Positions 53,826-62,717 of a stretch of 64,000 bases of DNA are shown here, in pieces. The stretch is from Niallia sp. XMNu-256 (GTDB taxonomy: Bacteria > Bacillota > Bacilli > Bacillales > Cytobacillaceae). The DNA lies in NCBI RefSeq assembly GCF_036670015.1, contig NZ_CP137636.1, forward strand, positions 1,652,501-1,716,500, in the 5' to 3' direction. The number at the start of each line of letters is the position of its first letter. Position 1 is the stretch's first letter. Made by a program: the position numbers and the translations under genes. A model generated the notes under the pieces. The model was given only the letters and a program-made list of their open reading frames with translations. It ran no database searches and was not told the DNA's origin.

Positions 53826-54099
53826 ATGAATAAAATAGATTTAGTAAAAGCTGTGGCAACACAAGCTGAACTGACACAGAAAGATGCTACAAAAGCAGTT
53901 GAGGCATTATTTGATACGATTTCTAACACACTTGCTGAAGGAGAAAAAACTCCAATTAGTTGGATTTGGAACGTTTGAAGTACGTGAACCCTCAACTCGA
54001 AAAGGTCGTAATCCACAAACCGGTGAAGAAATTGAGATTGCTGCTTCTAAAGTTCCGGCTTTTAAACCAGGAAAAGAATTAAAAGAAGCCGTTAAATAA
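53826..54099 (+). pseudogene. HU-type gene, frameshifted
   Basis: The copy begins with ATG and AGAGGTG as expected, and the first ~40 residues match HU ([20 protein letters not shown]). One extra C near 53953 shifts the frame to an early stop at TGA 53976-53978; the rest of the gene is intact in the other frame. It mirrors the HU gene at 49357, which has an intact frame but ATT for ATG. Confidence 0.85.
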
Positions 54100-54513
54100 A
54101 AAAAAATAAATTAATAATATAAAATATTCTGGGGATTCAAAGCCAGGGTATTTTTATTTTTAATTTATTTAATATGACTTGTTCATAATTGTTTCAATCT
54201 GTTTGACTAAACGGAAATGCCGGGGAGGAAAAGACAGTTTTTTCTTTGTTGCAGGAATAGGGATTACAAGTAATCAAGAAATTAATAGATGATTCGATAT
54301 AGATAAGGAAGATTTGTACTTCGTATTGTAAAAAGGTTGTTTAATAAGTAACAATTGACTTTGGGATGCCTATATCTACTTTAAAAAGGGTAATAAAGTA
54401 ATGTTCATGTCGGGATTTTATTTAATAGTGATAAATCCTATAATGACTTGCATCGGATAAACCTAACGCATTTATTTTTCTCAATTAAAATTGCAGTAAG
54501 GAAGGTGATTTAT

Positions 54514-55005
54514 TTGAGTAAAGTAGACAACGAAGTAAAGATAGCAGAAAAAGTAAGGTTTTGGGAGGAACAAGATCAGATAAATAAAGAATTGATACCA
54601 AGGGTAGTTAAAAATCATGAATTGATTACAGACTTAACTTATCAATTTGAAAAAAATTTAACCACTATTGCCTCATTGCAATCAAATATGAATGCTATTT
54701 ATAAACATTTTGAAAATAATATTAATAATTTGAAACAACTTAATTCAAAGGTTGAGAAGAAAATAGATAATCTATATGAAGAAATTATTAAATACGAAAA
54801 ATATCAAAATTTGATTGGCGAGCAAGGCCATCAAATACAAGATGCAAAACTAAAGTTAAATAAGCTCCAGCGAGAAATCGAAGATACAAAAATTAAAATT
54901 GAAGAAGAGAACCATAACATAACTAAAAAAAGCAATAATAACTTATTAATTAGTATTGGAGTAGTAGGTGCAATTATCTTATCTATAATTGGAATCATAA
55001 TATGA
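54514..55005 (+). CDS. Coiled-coil protein with C-terminal membrane anchor
   Basis: TTG 54514 follows AAGGAAGGTGA. The 163-aa product is almost wholly helical coiled coil (heptads through residues ~20-135) and ends in one membrane segment (NLLISIGVVGAIILSIIGII). The bulk would face the cytoplasm. The next gene follows after nine bases with GAGGTGA, so the two form an operon. The preceding interval from 54100 shows no gene. Confidence 0.65.
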   Translation: MSKVDNEVKIAEKVRFWEEQDQINKELIPRVVKNHELITDLTYQFEKNLTTIASLQSNMNAIYKHFENNINNLKQLNSKVEKKIDNLYEEIIKYEKYQNLIGEQGHQIQDAKLKLNKLQREIEDTKIKIEEENHNITKKSNNNLLISIGVVGAIILSIIGIII

Positions 55006-55014
55006 GGTGAACCT

Positions 55015-56121
55015 ATGGAATCTTACAAAATGGTGGATTTCTTGAAACAAGTTCCTAAGTCAGAGTCTTATCAAAACAACATTTCTATTGAAGAAATGTT
55101 TTCAATGTTAGAGGAATTAAAGGACCGAGATGTAATGGTACAAGCCGGTATTTATTCATCAATTATTGGATACCAGATACTCGAAACAAGAAATATTCCA
55201 GATGAATTGTTTGAGGCCTATGCTTCTCAGTATCCACAAATGTTTAAAAGTGGGGTTTCATTATATGATAAGTATGCAGAGGTTTATAACAAGGGAGAAG
55301 GCTCTGTTTTAGGACTCGTGAACGGTGTTAAGGGTAAATTTTTTGAGTATCATGTTCAAGATAATTTAACTCAAAGATACCCAGATTATAACTTTACAAT
55401 CTCGGAAATAGCTAATCAACCAGTATGGGATATTAAAGGGATTAATCCTGAAACGGGGGAAGAAATATTAGTACAAGTAAAAATGATGGCTTCTACTCAA
55501 GCAAATAACCTATCAAAAACTATGCAAGATAATCCAAATGTATATTATGCTACAAGTACAGAAATAAGAGAAAAAATTCTTGCTGAAAAGCCTGAATTGA
55601 AAGAACAATTTATACCGATTGTCATTTCTGATTATGAATTTACACAAGGAGTAAAAGATGGACTGGAAACATTGAGAGAAAATCTTGGAATAGATGTACC
55701 AGATGAAATTTTTGCCTTAGCACCATATTCAACAGAAATAATTTTGGGAATAAGATTGCTATTAGATCTTGCCACGGTAAACAGAGATTTTAAAAAAGTA
55801 CAAACTACTGATAAGGCCCGTTTAGGTGCAGTAAAAGTGTTAATTCTATTTTCAAGATTTGGTGTAAATACTATTTTAGGTATAGCTGGGTCTTCGTTGG
55901 GAACGGCAGTTACCCCTGGGGTTGGTACAGCTATCGGGGGAATAAGTGGAGTAGTATTAGGAAGTATAATTAATAAGAAAATTGCACCTTACTCATTGAG
56001 TTTAGCATACAATCTACTAAGGCTTAGTGAAGAGGATATTTTCTATTTTAAAAATATGGAGAGAATCCATAACTTAGCTCTTGAATATAGAAAAGGCAAC
56101 TTATATTTACAACAACTATAA
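55015..56121 (+). CDS. PD-(D/E)XK nuclease-like protein with glycine-zipper membrane domain
   Basis: Residues ~95-190 of this 368-aa protein look like a restriction-endonuclease fold: KGKFFEYHVQDNLTQRYPDY, then PVWDIKGINPETGEEILVQV, with Asp and Q-x-K (VQVKM) as catalytic candidates, like Mrr/RE-like folds. Residues ~285-325 form a Gly-rich hydrophobic hairpin (LGIAGSSLGTAVTPGVGTAI, then GGISGVVLGSII) that could insert in membranes. Nuclease plus membrane segment beside a coiled-coil anchor protein suggests a two-gene defence or contact system, by inference. Confidence 0.6.
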   Translation: MESYKMVDFLKQVPKSESYQNNISIEEMFSMLEELKDRDVMVQAGIYSSIIGYQILETRNIPDELFEAYASQYPQMFKSGVSLYDKYAEVYNKGEGSVLGLVNGVKGKFFEYHVQDNLTQRYPDYNFTISEIANQPVWDIKGINPETGEEILVQVKMMASTQANNLSKTMQDNPNVYYATSTEIREKILAEKPELKEQFIPIVISDYEFTQGVKDGLETLRENLGIDVPDEIFALAPYSTEIILGIRLLLDLATVNRDFKKVQTTDKARLGAVKVLILFSRFGVNTILGIAGSSLGTAVTPGVGTAIGGISGVVLGSIINKKIAPYSLSLAYNLLRLSEEDIFYFKNMERIHNLALEYRKGNLYLQQL

Positions 56122-56397
56122 CCTTTTTCTATTAAGTCACTTTCGCAACTTAATTCTCGCTTTGTAATTCAATCTCAAACCTTCTTTAATAAGTAGGAAT
56201 CCGAAATCTAGGAGCAAATATATTAAAATACACGAAAAATCGAGGAAAAAATCGAGGGGAAAAGCTCTACGCTGCTAGAGTAGAGGGTAAGATTTCCTCT
56301 AGTTTTCAACATTGTCCGTAAATGCCTTTATATCAAGGATTAAAGCGGATTTTTGAAATTTAAATGAACTGTGGTTTCCGGTAGTTTTCGATAGTGT

Positions 56398-56425
56398 GTG
56401 ACCACGATGTGACCAGAGCGTGACC
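56398..56425. repeat. Three GTGACC direct repeats at 11-bp spacing
   Basis: GTGACC occurs at 56398, 56409 and 56420, one DNA turn apart, which is typical of protein-binding iterons. The surrounding 56122-56650 interval also has a CTCTA-rich inverted stretch near 56265-56310 but no gene. Confidence 0.5.
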
Positions 56426-56674
56426 GGTATTTTGAGAGAAATCAATCGGTGTAATTAATGTAAATTAGTAAGATTTGAGATGTGATAGTATGCCAAATTT
56501 AATATAACAAAAAATAAGATAATGTATTTACTTTCGAGGAAATCAATATACATGTTTCCACAAACTACGCATGTGGAGTGCCACCCCTATCATGCAGCTC
56601 TCTCTCGATTGAATTGGAGACTTTTCCCGAAAATTGTTAATATAGACATACCTAATAGAGAGGGGAAATAACAT

Positions 56675-57253
56675 ATTAAGAGCATTTTTACCGTTTTTAA
56701 GGAAGAGCAAAGACAATCTAAAGAAAAACTTATACCTGAATTAATAGGATTTTTTAACCCTTACTTTTCTTCAGAGAAAGACACAAAAAGTTTTGTCCTT
56801 GAATGTGAGGATCATCCGAATCCAACACCTAAACGTATTCTGCACCAGACCCATCGTCACATCTCATTAGCAGATGAAATGGTGAATCTGGAAATTGGCT
56901 CTGTTAAGGACAGCCTTCAGATTTTTCTTTGGCTAGTTTGTATTGAGTCTATTTTCAAGGCCTCTACTGCTTATACAAAGAAACAGAAAGTAGAGGTAGT
57001 TCGTGAATTTTTCTCAATTTATTTGGAACAAAAAGACCAAGAGAAACTTGTTAAAAGTATTAGTAAAGATGTAAGGCCGTTCCAACATATGAATATTGAG
57101 TTAGTAGCAAATATGTTTAATACTGTAAGGAATATGGTTGCTCACGAAGGGATTTACTGGATGTTTACTTTTCCAACAAAAAAAGGGGATAGCTTAATAA
57201 ATGTTATTCCAAAAGAAAAGACTTCATTTTTTATCAACTTATACAATGGGTGA
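56675..57253 (+). CDS. HEPN-like protein, ATT at start position
   Basis: Read from ATT 56675 (AGAGGGG 9 bases upstream) the product is 192 aa; from ATG 56879 only 124 aa without a ribosome binding site. The protein is helical and contains RNMVAHEGIYW near residue 155, an R-x4-H motif of HEPN ribonucleases. HEPN proteins commonly act as RNA-cutting toxins. No MNT-type nucleotidyltransferase antitoxin is next to it. The HEPN call rests on the motif and helical make-up. Confidence 0.55.
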   Translation: MKSIFTVFKEEQRQSKEKLIPELIGFFNPYFSSEKDTKSFVLECEDHPNPTPKRILHQTHRHISLADEMVNLEIGSVKDSLQIFLWLVCIESIFKASTAYTKKQKVEVVREFFSIYLEQKDQEKLVKSISKDVRPFQHMNIELVANMFNTVRNMVAHEGIYWMFTFPTKKGDSLINVIPKEKTSFFINLYNG

Positions 57254-57479
57254 AGAAAACCTTGATATTTAGAGACCCTCTAACAATCATTGTTCTTACT
57301 TCCTCTTTAGTAATTGATATTGTGTATGAGTAATTTGCACAACGTCCTCAAATTTATGCTGTTCCCAAGTGAAAGTAAAAAGAGCCAAGGAATGTATCTC
57401 CTCGACTCTTATAATCAAACATATTCTGTTTTAACTGGTTATTCTTCGTTTTCACAGTCACTTCAAAGCCATCACCAAG

Positions 57480-57698
57480 TTAACTATATTTTTGCTTGAT
57501 TTCAGCAATCCACTCTGGAAGTTTCTCAGTTAGTGTCATATTATGCTTTAACACATTGCCAGCTGATTGATTGGTTGCCTTACTAAAATCAACACTTCTA
57601 ATAAGATCAGTGATGTAAGGAACCACATCAGACTGTGAAGTAGAATATGAATTCACAGATTTTCGAAGCAATTCACTATCTAATGGGTCAATCACCAA
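57480..57698 (-). CDS. Hypothetical protein (72 aa), minus strand
   Basis: AGGAG lies 4-7 bases before TTG/GTG at 57698-57695 on the minus strand. The product is soluble and helical (DSELLRKSVNSYSTSQSDVV, ending WIAEIKQKYS). No family is recognised. From here to 58011 nothing else is visible. Confidence 0.45.
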   Translation of the reverse strand: MVIDPLDSELLRKSVNSYSTSQSDVVPYITDLIRSVDFSKATNQSAGNVLKHNMTLTEKLPEWIAEIKQKYS

Positions 57699-58011
57699 AC
57701 TCCTAAAACTATACAGACAATTCTAACGACCATATTTTAGCTCAAGGAAATGCTGATATGAAAAATGGACTTGTAGTATTATATTTCTTCTAATTCTTCA
57801 ATTACACTACTTATAGTTTGTGAGTGTCGTGTCCTCCAGAACGAACAAAATGATAATCAAGCTTCCTTCGTATCCCTTTTTATTTGTTAACTAAATTAAA
57901 AAGATATTCCATTTTTGTGAAAAATGTAATATTGTTATTTAGAAACCTCCTCTGTGCATAAATAAAAAGGGGATTTCATACACATTATAAAAGAGGATGC
58001 TTGGGGAAAAA

Positions 58012-58680
58012 ATGAAAAAAGTAAAAATTTGGTCATATACTGCATTAATATTTGTAATAATAGGCTTTAGTGTTTGGAGTACTTATTTTAATAAACCAGT
58101 ACACCATTCATCTACACCTCCGAGTGTGATTTCGGATAAAACTTCTAAAGCAATAACCAATCCAAAAACAGCTTCAAATCCGAGTACCAAAAGTGCCACT
58201 TCAAGTCCGAAGTCTGAAAATGCTGAAAAAACAACAGATCAAAAGTTCACTTGGACTGATTACGTTATTAAACCAATAGTATCTGATCCATTAAATCAAG
58301 TTTTCTTTAAAGTATTATTTTACCTTCTTGCTTTAGTTAGTTTATTTTTGGTTATACCTGCTGGATTAGCTTCACTAAAAAGATTTAAGCTATTCAATTT
58401 TGAATTTGAATTAGAAAAGCAAGAAGTAAAAGAAACTATTGCTGAATTGATTAATGAATCTGAAGCTAAAGCTAATTATATAAAAGAGTTAACCAAAGAT
58501 GACACATATCGGACGATTGCCAATCAATATGTCGATACAAGTGGCAATGTTGATTTTTTGGGGGCAATTAGTTGGTTTTTAAGTGATATGAAATTAAATT
58601 ATAAAGAAAACTTTGATCAAAACATTAATTGGATATTAGCAGAGGTTGACTCAAGTAACCAATTAACTATAATTAAATAA
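58012..58680 (+). CDS. Two-helix membrane protein (222 aa)
   Basis: ATG 58012 follows GGGG by 5 bases; ATG 57997 is less well placed. A first hydrophobic segment (SYTALIFVIIGFSVWSTYF) leads to a Ser/Thr/Lys-rich ~50-residue stretch likely outside the cell, a second segment lies at ~100-125 (VLFYLLALVSLFLVIPAGLA), and a ~90-residue cytoplasmic domain follows. No family is recognised. The next frame begins within 30 bases. Confidence 0.6.
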   Translation: MKKVKIWSYTALIFVIIGFSVWSTYFNKPVHHSSTPPSVISDKTSKAITNPKTASNPSTKSATSSPKSENAEKTTDQKFTWTDYVIKPIVSDPLNQVFFKVLFYLLALVSLFLVIPAGLASLKRFKLFNFEFELEKQEVKETIAELINESEAKANYIKELTKDDTYRTIANQYVDTSGNVDFLGAISWFLSDMKLNYKENFDQNINWILAEVDSSNQLTIIK

Positions 58681-58705
58681 GGAGGAAACAACAGGGGAAT
58701 TTAAA

Positions 58706-58996
58706 ATAAATAAAAATGGAAATCATTTAATTGAAAAAGCAATTTCTGAAAATAAAATTCAAAAGTACAATGATGATGCAAAATTTCGTAAGATTCATTA
58801 TTTAGTTTTACCTTTTAAATTTGACCAAAAAATTTACGTTATTGTTTTAAACGATTATCAAATTGGCTTTGTAAACCTCGATGAAATAATTTTGGAGAGC
58901 TTATTTAGAATAGTTGGGTTAAGCAAAGAATCGCTTGAATATTTCATACTATCCAGGAAGTTACAAGCAATTCTTAGGAGTCATGGTTTGATTTAA
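58706..58996 (+). CDS. Hypothetical protein with ATA at start position (96 aa)
   Basis: The frame has no ATG, GTG or TTG near its 5' end, yet reads as a coherent protein (NKNGNHLIEKAISENKIQKY, then HYLVLPFKFDQKIYVIVLND). AGGGG lies 8 bases before ATA 58706. It is probably translated with or after the upstream membrane protein. The family is unknown. Confidence 0.45.
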   Translation: MNKNGNHLIEKAISENKIQKYNDDAKFRKIHYLVLPFKFDQKIYVIVLNDYQIGFVNLDEIILESLFRIVGLSKESLEYFILSRKLQAILRSHGLI

Positions 58997-59048
58997 ATTT
59001 GTGTTTTGCATTACTTTTTCTTATAATAATTTAAAGGGGGTAATAATT

Positions 59049-59270
59049 ATGCCTCATGATAATGATAAAATTAAATTAACGGAGCATGATATTAAATTAC
59101 TAGCCAAGGCAGCAGACACGATTCTGATTAAAGATAATGGAGAACATCTGGTTGTAGAAGTAAAGCATCATGGCGGAGCCATTCAAAGAAAAAAACGAAA
59201 TTTAAAAACAGAGCAAACTAAAGAGGATAATCTTGAAATTAGGCGTGCCTATTCAAAATTAGGAATTTAA
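59049..59270 (+). CDS. Small hypothetical protein (73 aa)
   Basis: AAAGGGGG lies 8 bases before ATG 59049. The product (MPHDNDKIKLTEHDIKLLAK, then EVKHHGGAIQRKKRN) is charged and soluble. It ends at a terminator. No family is recognised. Confidence 0.6.
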   Translation: MPHDNDKIKLTEHDIKLLAKAADTILIKDNGEHLVVEVKHHGGAIQRKKRNLKTEQTKEDNLEIRRAYSKLGI

Positions 59271-59271
59271 C

Positions 59272-59302
59272 CATATCTCAAGGAGATATGGTTTTTTTTT
59301 AA
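59272..59302 (+). terminator. Terminator
   Basis: CCATATCTC-AAG-GAGATATGG followed by T9 is an ideal rho-independent terminator. Confidence 0.92.
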
Positions 59303-59351
59303 CAAATTCTTAAATTATACATAAATTATTCCAGGAGGTGCTGAAAAGATT

Positions 59352-59549
59352 ATGAGCCTTAAGGAAGTTTTGGACGATTACTTCAATGGTATTAGAACAG
59401 AACCGAAATTAAAAGTTAGGAACTTAATTAACCGCCCTAAAAATCTGGAGGATGTTAAAAATCAAACAATGGGATTTCCTATAATCAATAAAATACTCAC
59501 TGATTATTATCGTAGCTTATGGGAAAAGGACAATAATAGTAAAGAATGA
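59352..59549 (+). CDS. Small hypothetical protein (65 aa)
   Basis: CAGGAGGTG lies 11 bases before ATG 59352. The basic helical peptide (MSLKEVLDDYFNGIRTEPKL, ending RSLWEKDNNSKE) is not recognised. Confidence 0.55.
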   Translation: MSLKEVLDDYFNGIRTEPKLKVRNLINRPKNLEDVKNQTMGFPIINKILTDYYRSLWEKDNNSKE

Positions 59550-59947
59550 CATAGGTACGGTTGTAAAAATAAAAGAGAAAATCATTCAAACGATGGAATT
59601 GCTTAAATAAATATTGAATTTAGCTACCCTTTACGTAATCTGGCTTTTTATATTTTATTGCTTAACCTTTTGAATCCTAGACCGTCGTATTTACCATTAT
59701 ACAAATACATTTTTTGCAAATCTGCTTCATAGAACTAACTCAAGTTTTATCGAGTTGCATCTTTAGTGAAAAGGCCATTTAAATGCAAGTTATTCTTATC
59801 TGCAATTAGAAATAATGGTCATATTCTAGTCACGTAACAGATAGAATTAAATATAATTTGGTTTCCGTTTTGCTAATTAAATATATTCACCCCTTGCTAT
59901 TTCGGTAATATTTTATTTCCTATTACTTCTTATTTAAGTTGCAAATT

Positions 59948-60010
59948 AAAGGGCGTAAGAAATACGGCCTTAAAGCTGCCCGTCATGCACCAGAATTCTC
60001 AAAACGTTAA
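59948..60010 (+). pseudogene. rpsI: 3' tail of ribosomal protein S9 gene
   Basis: The frame GRKKYGLKAARHAPEFSKR ending at TAA 60010 matches the conserved C-terminus of ribosomal protein S9. Only ~20 codons remain and no start exists. The terminator of the operon follows. It is a chromosomal fragment, GC-richer than the flanks. Confidence 0.8.
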
Positions 60011-60019
60011 TTTGTGGGC

Positions 60020-60062
60020 ATTCAGAAGGCTCTCAACCATTTTTGTTGGGGGTCTTTTTTAT
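60020..60062 (+). terminator. Terminator carried with the rpsI tail
   Basis: AGGCTCTCAAC and GTTGGGGGTCT pair with G-T wobbles and end in T6. It fits the natural end of an rpsI transcript. Confidence 0.6.
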
Positions 60063-60181
60063 GCCTGAAAACTACTTTTGGCCAAATTTAAACCACCAAA
60101 AAACTTTTTGACCAACATCGTATTAGGCAGGCTGTTTCCACTTTTCTTGATAAGACATTTATCCATCTTTTTATATTTAAT

Positions 60182-61317
60182 TGGCTGTGTTAAAGGTATA
60201 TGTTGATAATTGAAACCTCCCTGATTCCCTTATATTATTAATATAAGAACAAGTAGTCGGGGAGGTTATAAGAATGGACAAGGCGTTTAGCAATTTAATA
60301 AAGCACATTGATAAATTAGCCCTTACAAAAAAAGAACAAGTCTATCAATGGGTAAAACGCTATGTTGATCCTTCTTCCTCTGTCGGCGGACGTTTAATCA
60401 ATGAAATGAGGGAAACTCGCTTTAAAGACGGGTTCGAGTGCCCTCACTTTAATTCAGAGCACGTTGTTCGATTCGGAAAATACAATGGTCGTCAACGTTA
60501 TCGTTGTACATCTTGCAGGAAGACTTTTACAGACACAACAAATACCGTTTTGTTCCGCACTCGAAAAGGCGACGAATGGATTACATTTGTTGATTGCTTG
60601 TTTAAAGGCTATTCTCTACGAAAATCGGCTGAAATCGTAGGGGTTACTTGGGTTACGCTTTTTTATTGGAGGCACAAACTCTTGAACGCTCTTAAACAAA
60701 TCGAATTTGAACAATTTGAGGGTATTGTTGAGGTCGATGAGACCTATTTCTTATACTCTCAAAAAGGTCAACGTGGCATTACTGACAGAAAACCCCGTAA
60801 ACGCGGTGGCAGCTCTAAACACAGAGGAATCAGCCACGAGCAGGTTTGTGTTCTTGTTGCCAGAGATCGTACAAAAGAGACTGTTTCAAAAATAGTTTGT
60901 ATGGGGCGTATTGTTAAGACGAAAGTTGAAAAAATGATTGGTTCAAAGTTGACACCCGAAAATGTACTTGTAACAGATGCTTGGAGAGCCTATAAAACGT
61001 ATGCAAAAGAAAAAGGCATTGAGCATTACAGAATTAAAGCGAATGATGGTAAACACGTTATTAAGGGCTTATATCATATTCAAAACGTTAATGGTCTCCA
61101 TTCCCGATTGAAACAATTTATAAACCGATTTAAAGGTGTAGCAACGAAGTACCTTGATAACTACCTAGCCTGGTTTTTGTTCGTTGATAGCCGCAGTAAC
61201 GAAAACACAAAGCCAATATTAAAGATTTTCTATTATCATCATTTGTCTTTGAAATGACAGATACTTACGATAGTTACGCTTATCAAAATTCGCTGTATAG
61301 TGCTTATTTAACTATCG
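60182..61317 (+). mobile_element. IS1595-family insertion sequence
   Basis: The single transposase gene is bracketed by sequences with weak inverted similarity (GGCTGTGTTAAA on the left, TTTAACTATCG on the right, and GTTGATAA/TTATCAAA inside). I could not define matching target duplications, so the ends are approximate. Confidence 0.55.
60274..61257 (+). CDS. IS1595-family (ISXO2-like) transposase
   Basis: This 327-aa protein has a zinc-ribbon start (ECPHF, then YRCTSCRKTF), a HTH segment (YSLRKSAEIVGVTWVTLFYW) and the ISXO2-like DDE catalytic domain: IVEVDETYF (first Asp), VLVTDAWRAY (second Asp), and GLHSRLKQFINRFKGVATKY. In the first zinc pair the second Cys is replaced by Phe (CPHF for CPHC), which may impair DNA binding. 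GGGGAGGTT lies 7 bases before ATG 60274. Length is normal for the family. Confidence 0.88.
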   Translation: MDKAFSNLIKHIDKLALTKKEQVYQWVKRYVDPSSSVGGRLINEMRETRFKDGFECPHFNSEHVVRFGKYNGRQRYRCTSCRKTFTDTTNTVLFRTRKGDEWITFVDCLFKGYSLRKSAEIVGVTWVTLFYWRHKLLNALKQIEFEQFEGIVEVDETYFLYSQKGQRGITDRKPRKRGGSSKHRGISHEQVCVLVARDRTKETVSKIVCMGRIVKTKVEKMIGSKLTPENVLVTDAWRAYKTYAKEKGIEHYRIKANDGKHVIKGLYHIQNVNGLHSRLKQFINRFKGVATKYLDNYLAWFLFVDSRSNENTKPILKIFYYHHLSLK

Positions 61318-61386
61318 TGGCAGGAATTTGCAATAAGTTAATTGAATAATTCTGGAAGAGTACTTGATCTCAAGGAGGTATTAGAT

Positions 61387-61826
61387 ATGAAGATCAATAG
61401 AATAGATCATGTGAGTATAAACGTAAATGATCTTTCAGAGGCTAAAGCGTTTTTTCTTGATTTAGGACTTGAAGTGCAAGCGGAATGGGAATTGGATGGA
61501 GAACAGTTGGACAGAATAGTTGGGCTTAATGATGTTAAAACGGCATGTGTAGGATTGGGGATGCCAGATGGTCAAGCATGGATAGAACAGAACTAGTCAA
61601 ATTTTATACGCCGTCAGATGAAAAAGATATTCAGCAACCTTTTGCAAATACGCTGGGTATTCGACATTGCTTTGCTGTTGAAGATATTGAAGCTATTATT
61701 GCAAAATTGAAAAAGAAGGGCACGGAAGTCTTTAGTGAGATACAGCAATATGAAGAAAGTTATAAGTTATGCTACGTTTGTGGTCCAGAGGGAATTATTT
61801 TAGAGTTGGCGGAGAAAATCAAATAA
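61387..61826 (+). pseudogene. VOC (glyoxalase-like) protein, frameshifted
   Basis: AAGGAGG precedes ATG 61387. The first ~70 residues (MKINRIDHVSINVNDLSEAK, to MPDGQAWIE) and the last ~78 in another frame (ELVKFYTPSDEKD to GPEGIILELAEKIK) are the two halves of one VOC-fold dioxygenase/glyoxalase-type protein. A shift near 61590 separates them and gives an early TAG. Confidence 0.8.
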
Positions 61827-61856
61827 ACAGACGATATTTTTACATCTATTGACGAA

Positions 61857-62717
61857 ATGGATCTGGCGGTTCGTGGGTTCTTATATAAATTCAAATCATC
61901 TCTATCAGAGGGGGTAATCAAAGTGTTGAATTTCCTGTGGAGATATTCAGTGAAAGTGGTTGGGGTGTCCTTTGCGAAATATGATACCATTGCAAACGAA
62001 ATCAGTTTGAGCTGCAGAACGGTCATTCGTGCGGTGAAGTTGTTAGAGGAACTTTCCTTTCTTAAAAAAATTCCGACGGCTCGAATGAATGGAAAGCAAG
62101 GAGTGAATCTATTAGTGATCCAGCCTTTTGAATCAATTGACTCCCTTTTACAACCTGTGTCACCCCATGATGTCACTCTACCTGTCACTCCTAATAAAGC
62201 AGAGAATAAACAAAGCTCACTCTGTGAGATTAATAAACAAAACCGTTTTGACGTAAAGGGGTCTAAAATTAATCAACAGTCCATGGAATCTACTAATTCT
62301 TCAAATACTTATACAGAGGAGAATCAGGATAGAAATTTAGAGGAGCACACTAACACTAATCAGAATCGTCATGCTGTAATCGATGCAACGGCATGGCATG
62401 AATTAGACTCAAGCTTCTTACCGGAATATGTTCATGAAGACTTTATAAAAGCAGCTAAGCCATTCTTTCCCGTTGACGGCATTTACAATCTTTGGTCCAA
62501 AGTCCATCTTGCTTGTCAAAAATTAAACCTATCCATCTCTTTAGATGGTGTGATCGAATCCATTGTCACGGACTTTAAACAAACCATCTTCAAGTATAAG
62601 AAGGGGAAAATTCATACAACCTTTGAAGGATACTTTTACAGAGTCGTGTATAGCAGGCTTTGGCATGTGAAAAAAAATGAACATATCCAGCATTGGTATA
62701 ACAATCTATTAAGCTAA
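61857..62717 (+). CDS. Plasmid replication/HTH protein
   Basis: This 286-aa protein has an N-terminal winged-HTH region (FAKYDTIANEISLSCRTVIR, AVKLLEELSFLKKI), a variable polar linker (~100-180) and a conserved C-terminal helical domain (AKPFFPVDGIYNLWSKVHLA to LWHVKKNEHIQHWYNNLL). I recognise this type from Bacillus plasmids, where it is linked to replication or plasmid gene control. ATG 61857 has no clear ribosome binding site; the same frame extends upstream through TDDIFTSIDE to the VOC stop, so the natural N-terminus may be lost at the junction. Confidence 0.65.
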   Translation: MDLAVRGFLYKFKSSLSEGVIKVLNFLWRYSVKVVGVSFAKYDTIANEISLSCRTVIRAVKLLEELSFLKKIPTARMNGKQGVNLLVIQPFESIDSLLQPVSPHDVTLPVTPNKAENKQSSLCEINKQNRFDVKGSKINQQSMESTNSSNTYTEENQDRNLEEHTNTNQNRHAVIDATAWHELDSSFLPEYVHEDFIKAAKPFFPVDGIYNLWSKVHLACQKLNLSISLDGVIESIVTDFKQTIFKYKKGKIHTTFEGYFYRVVYSRLWHVKKNEHIQHWYNNLLS

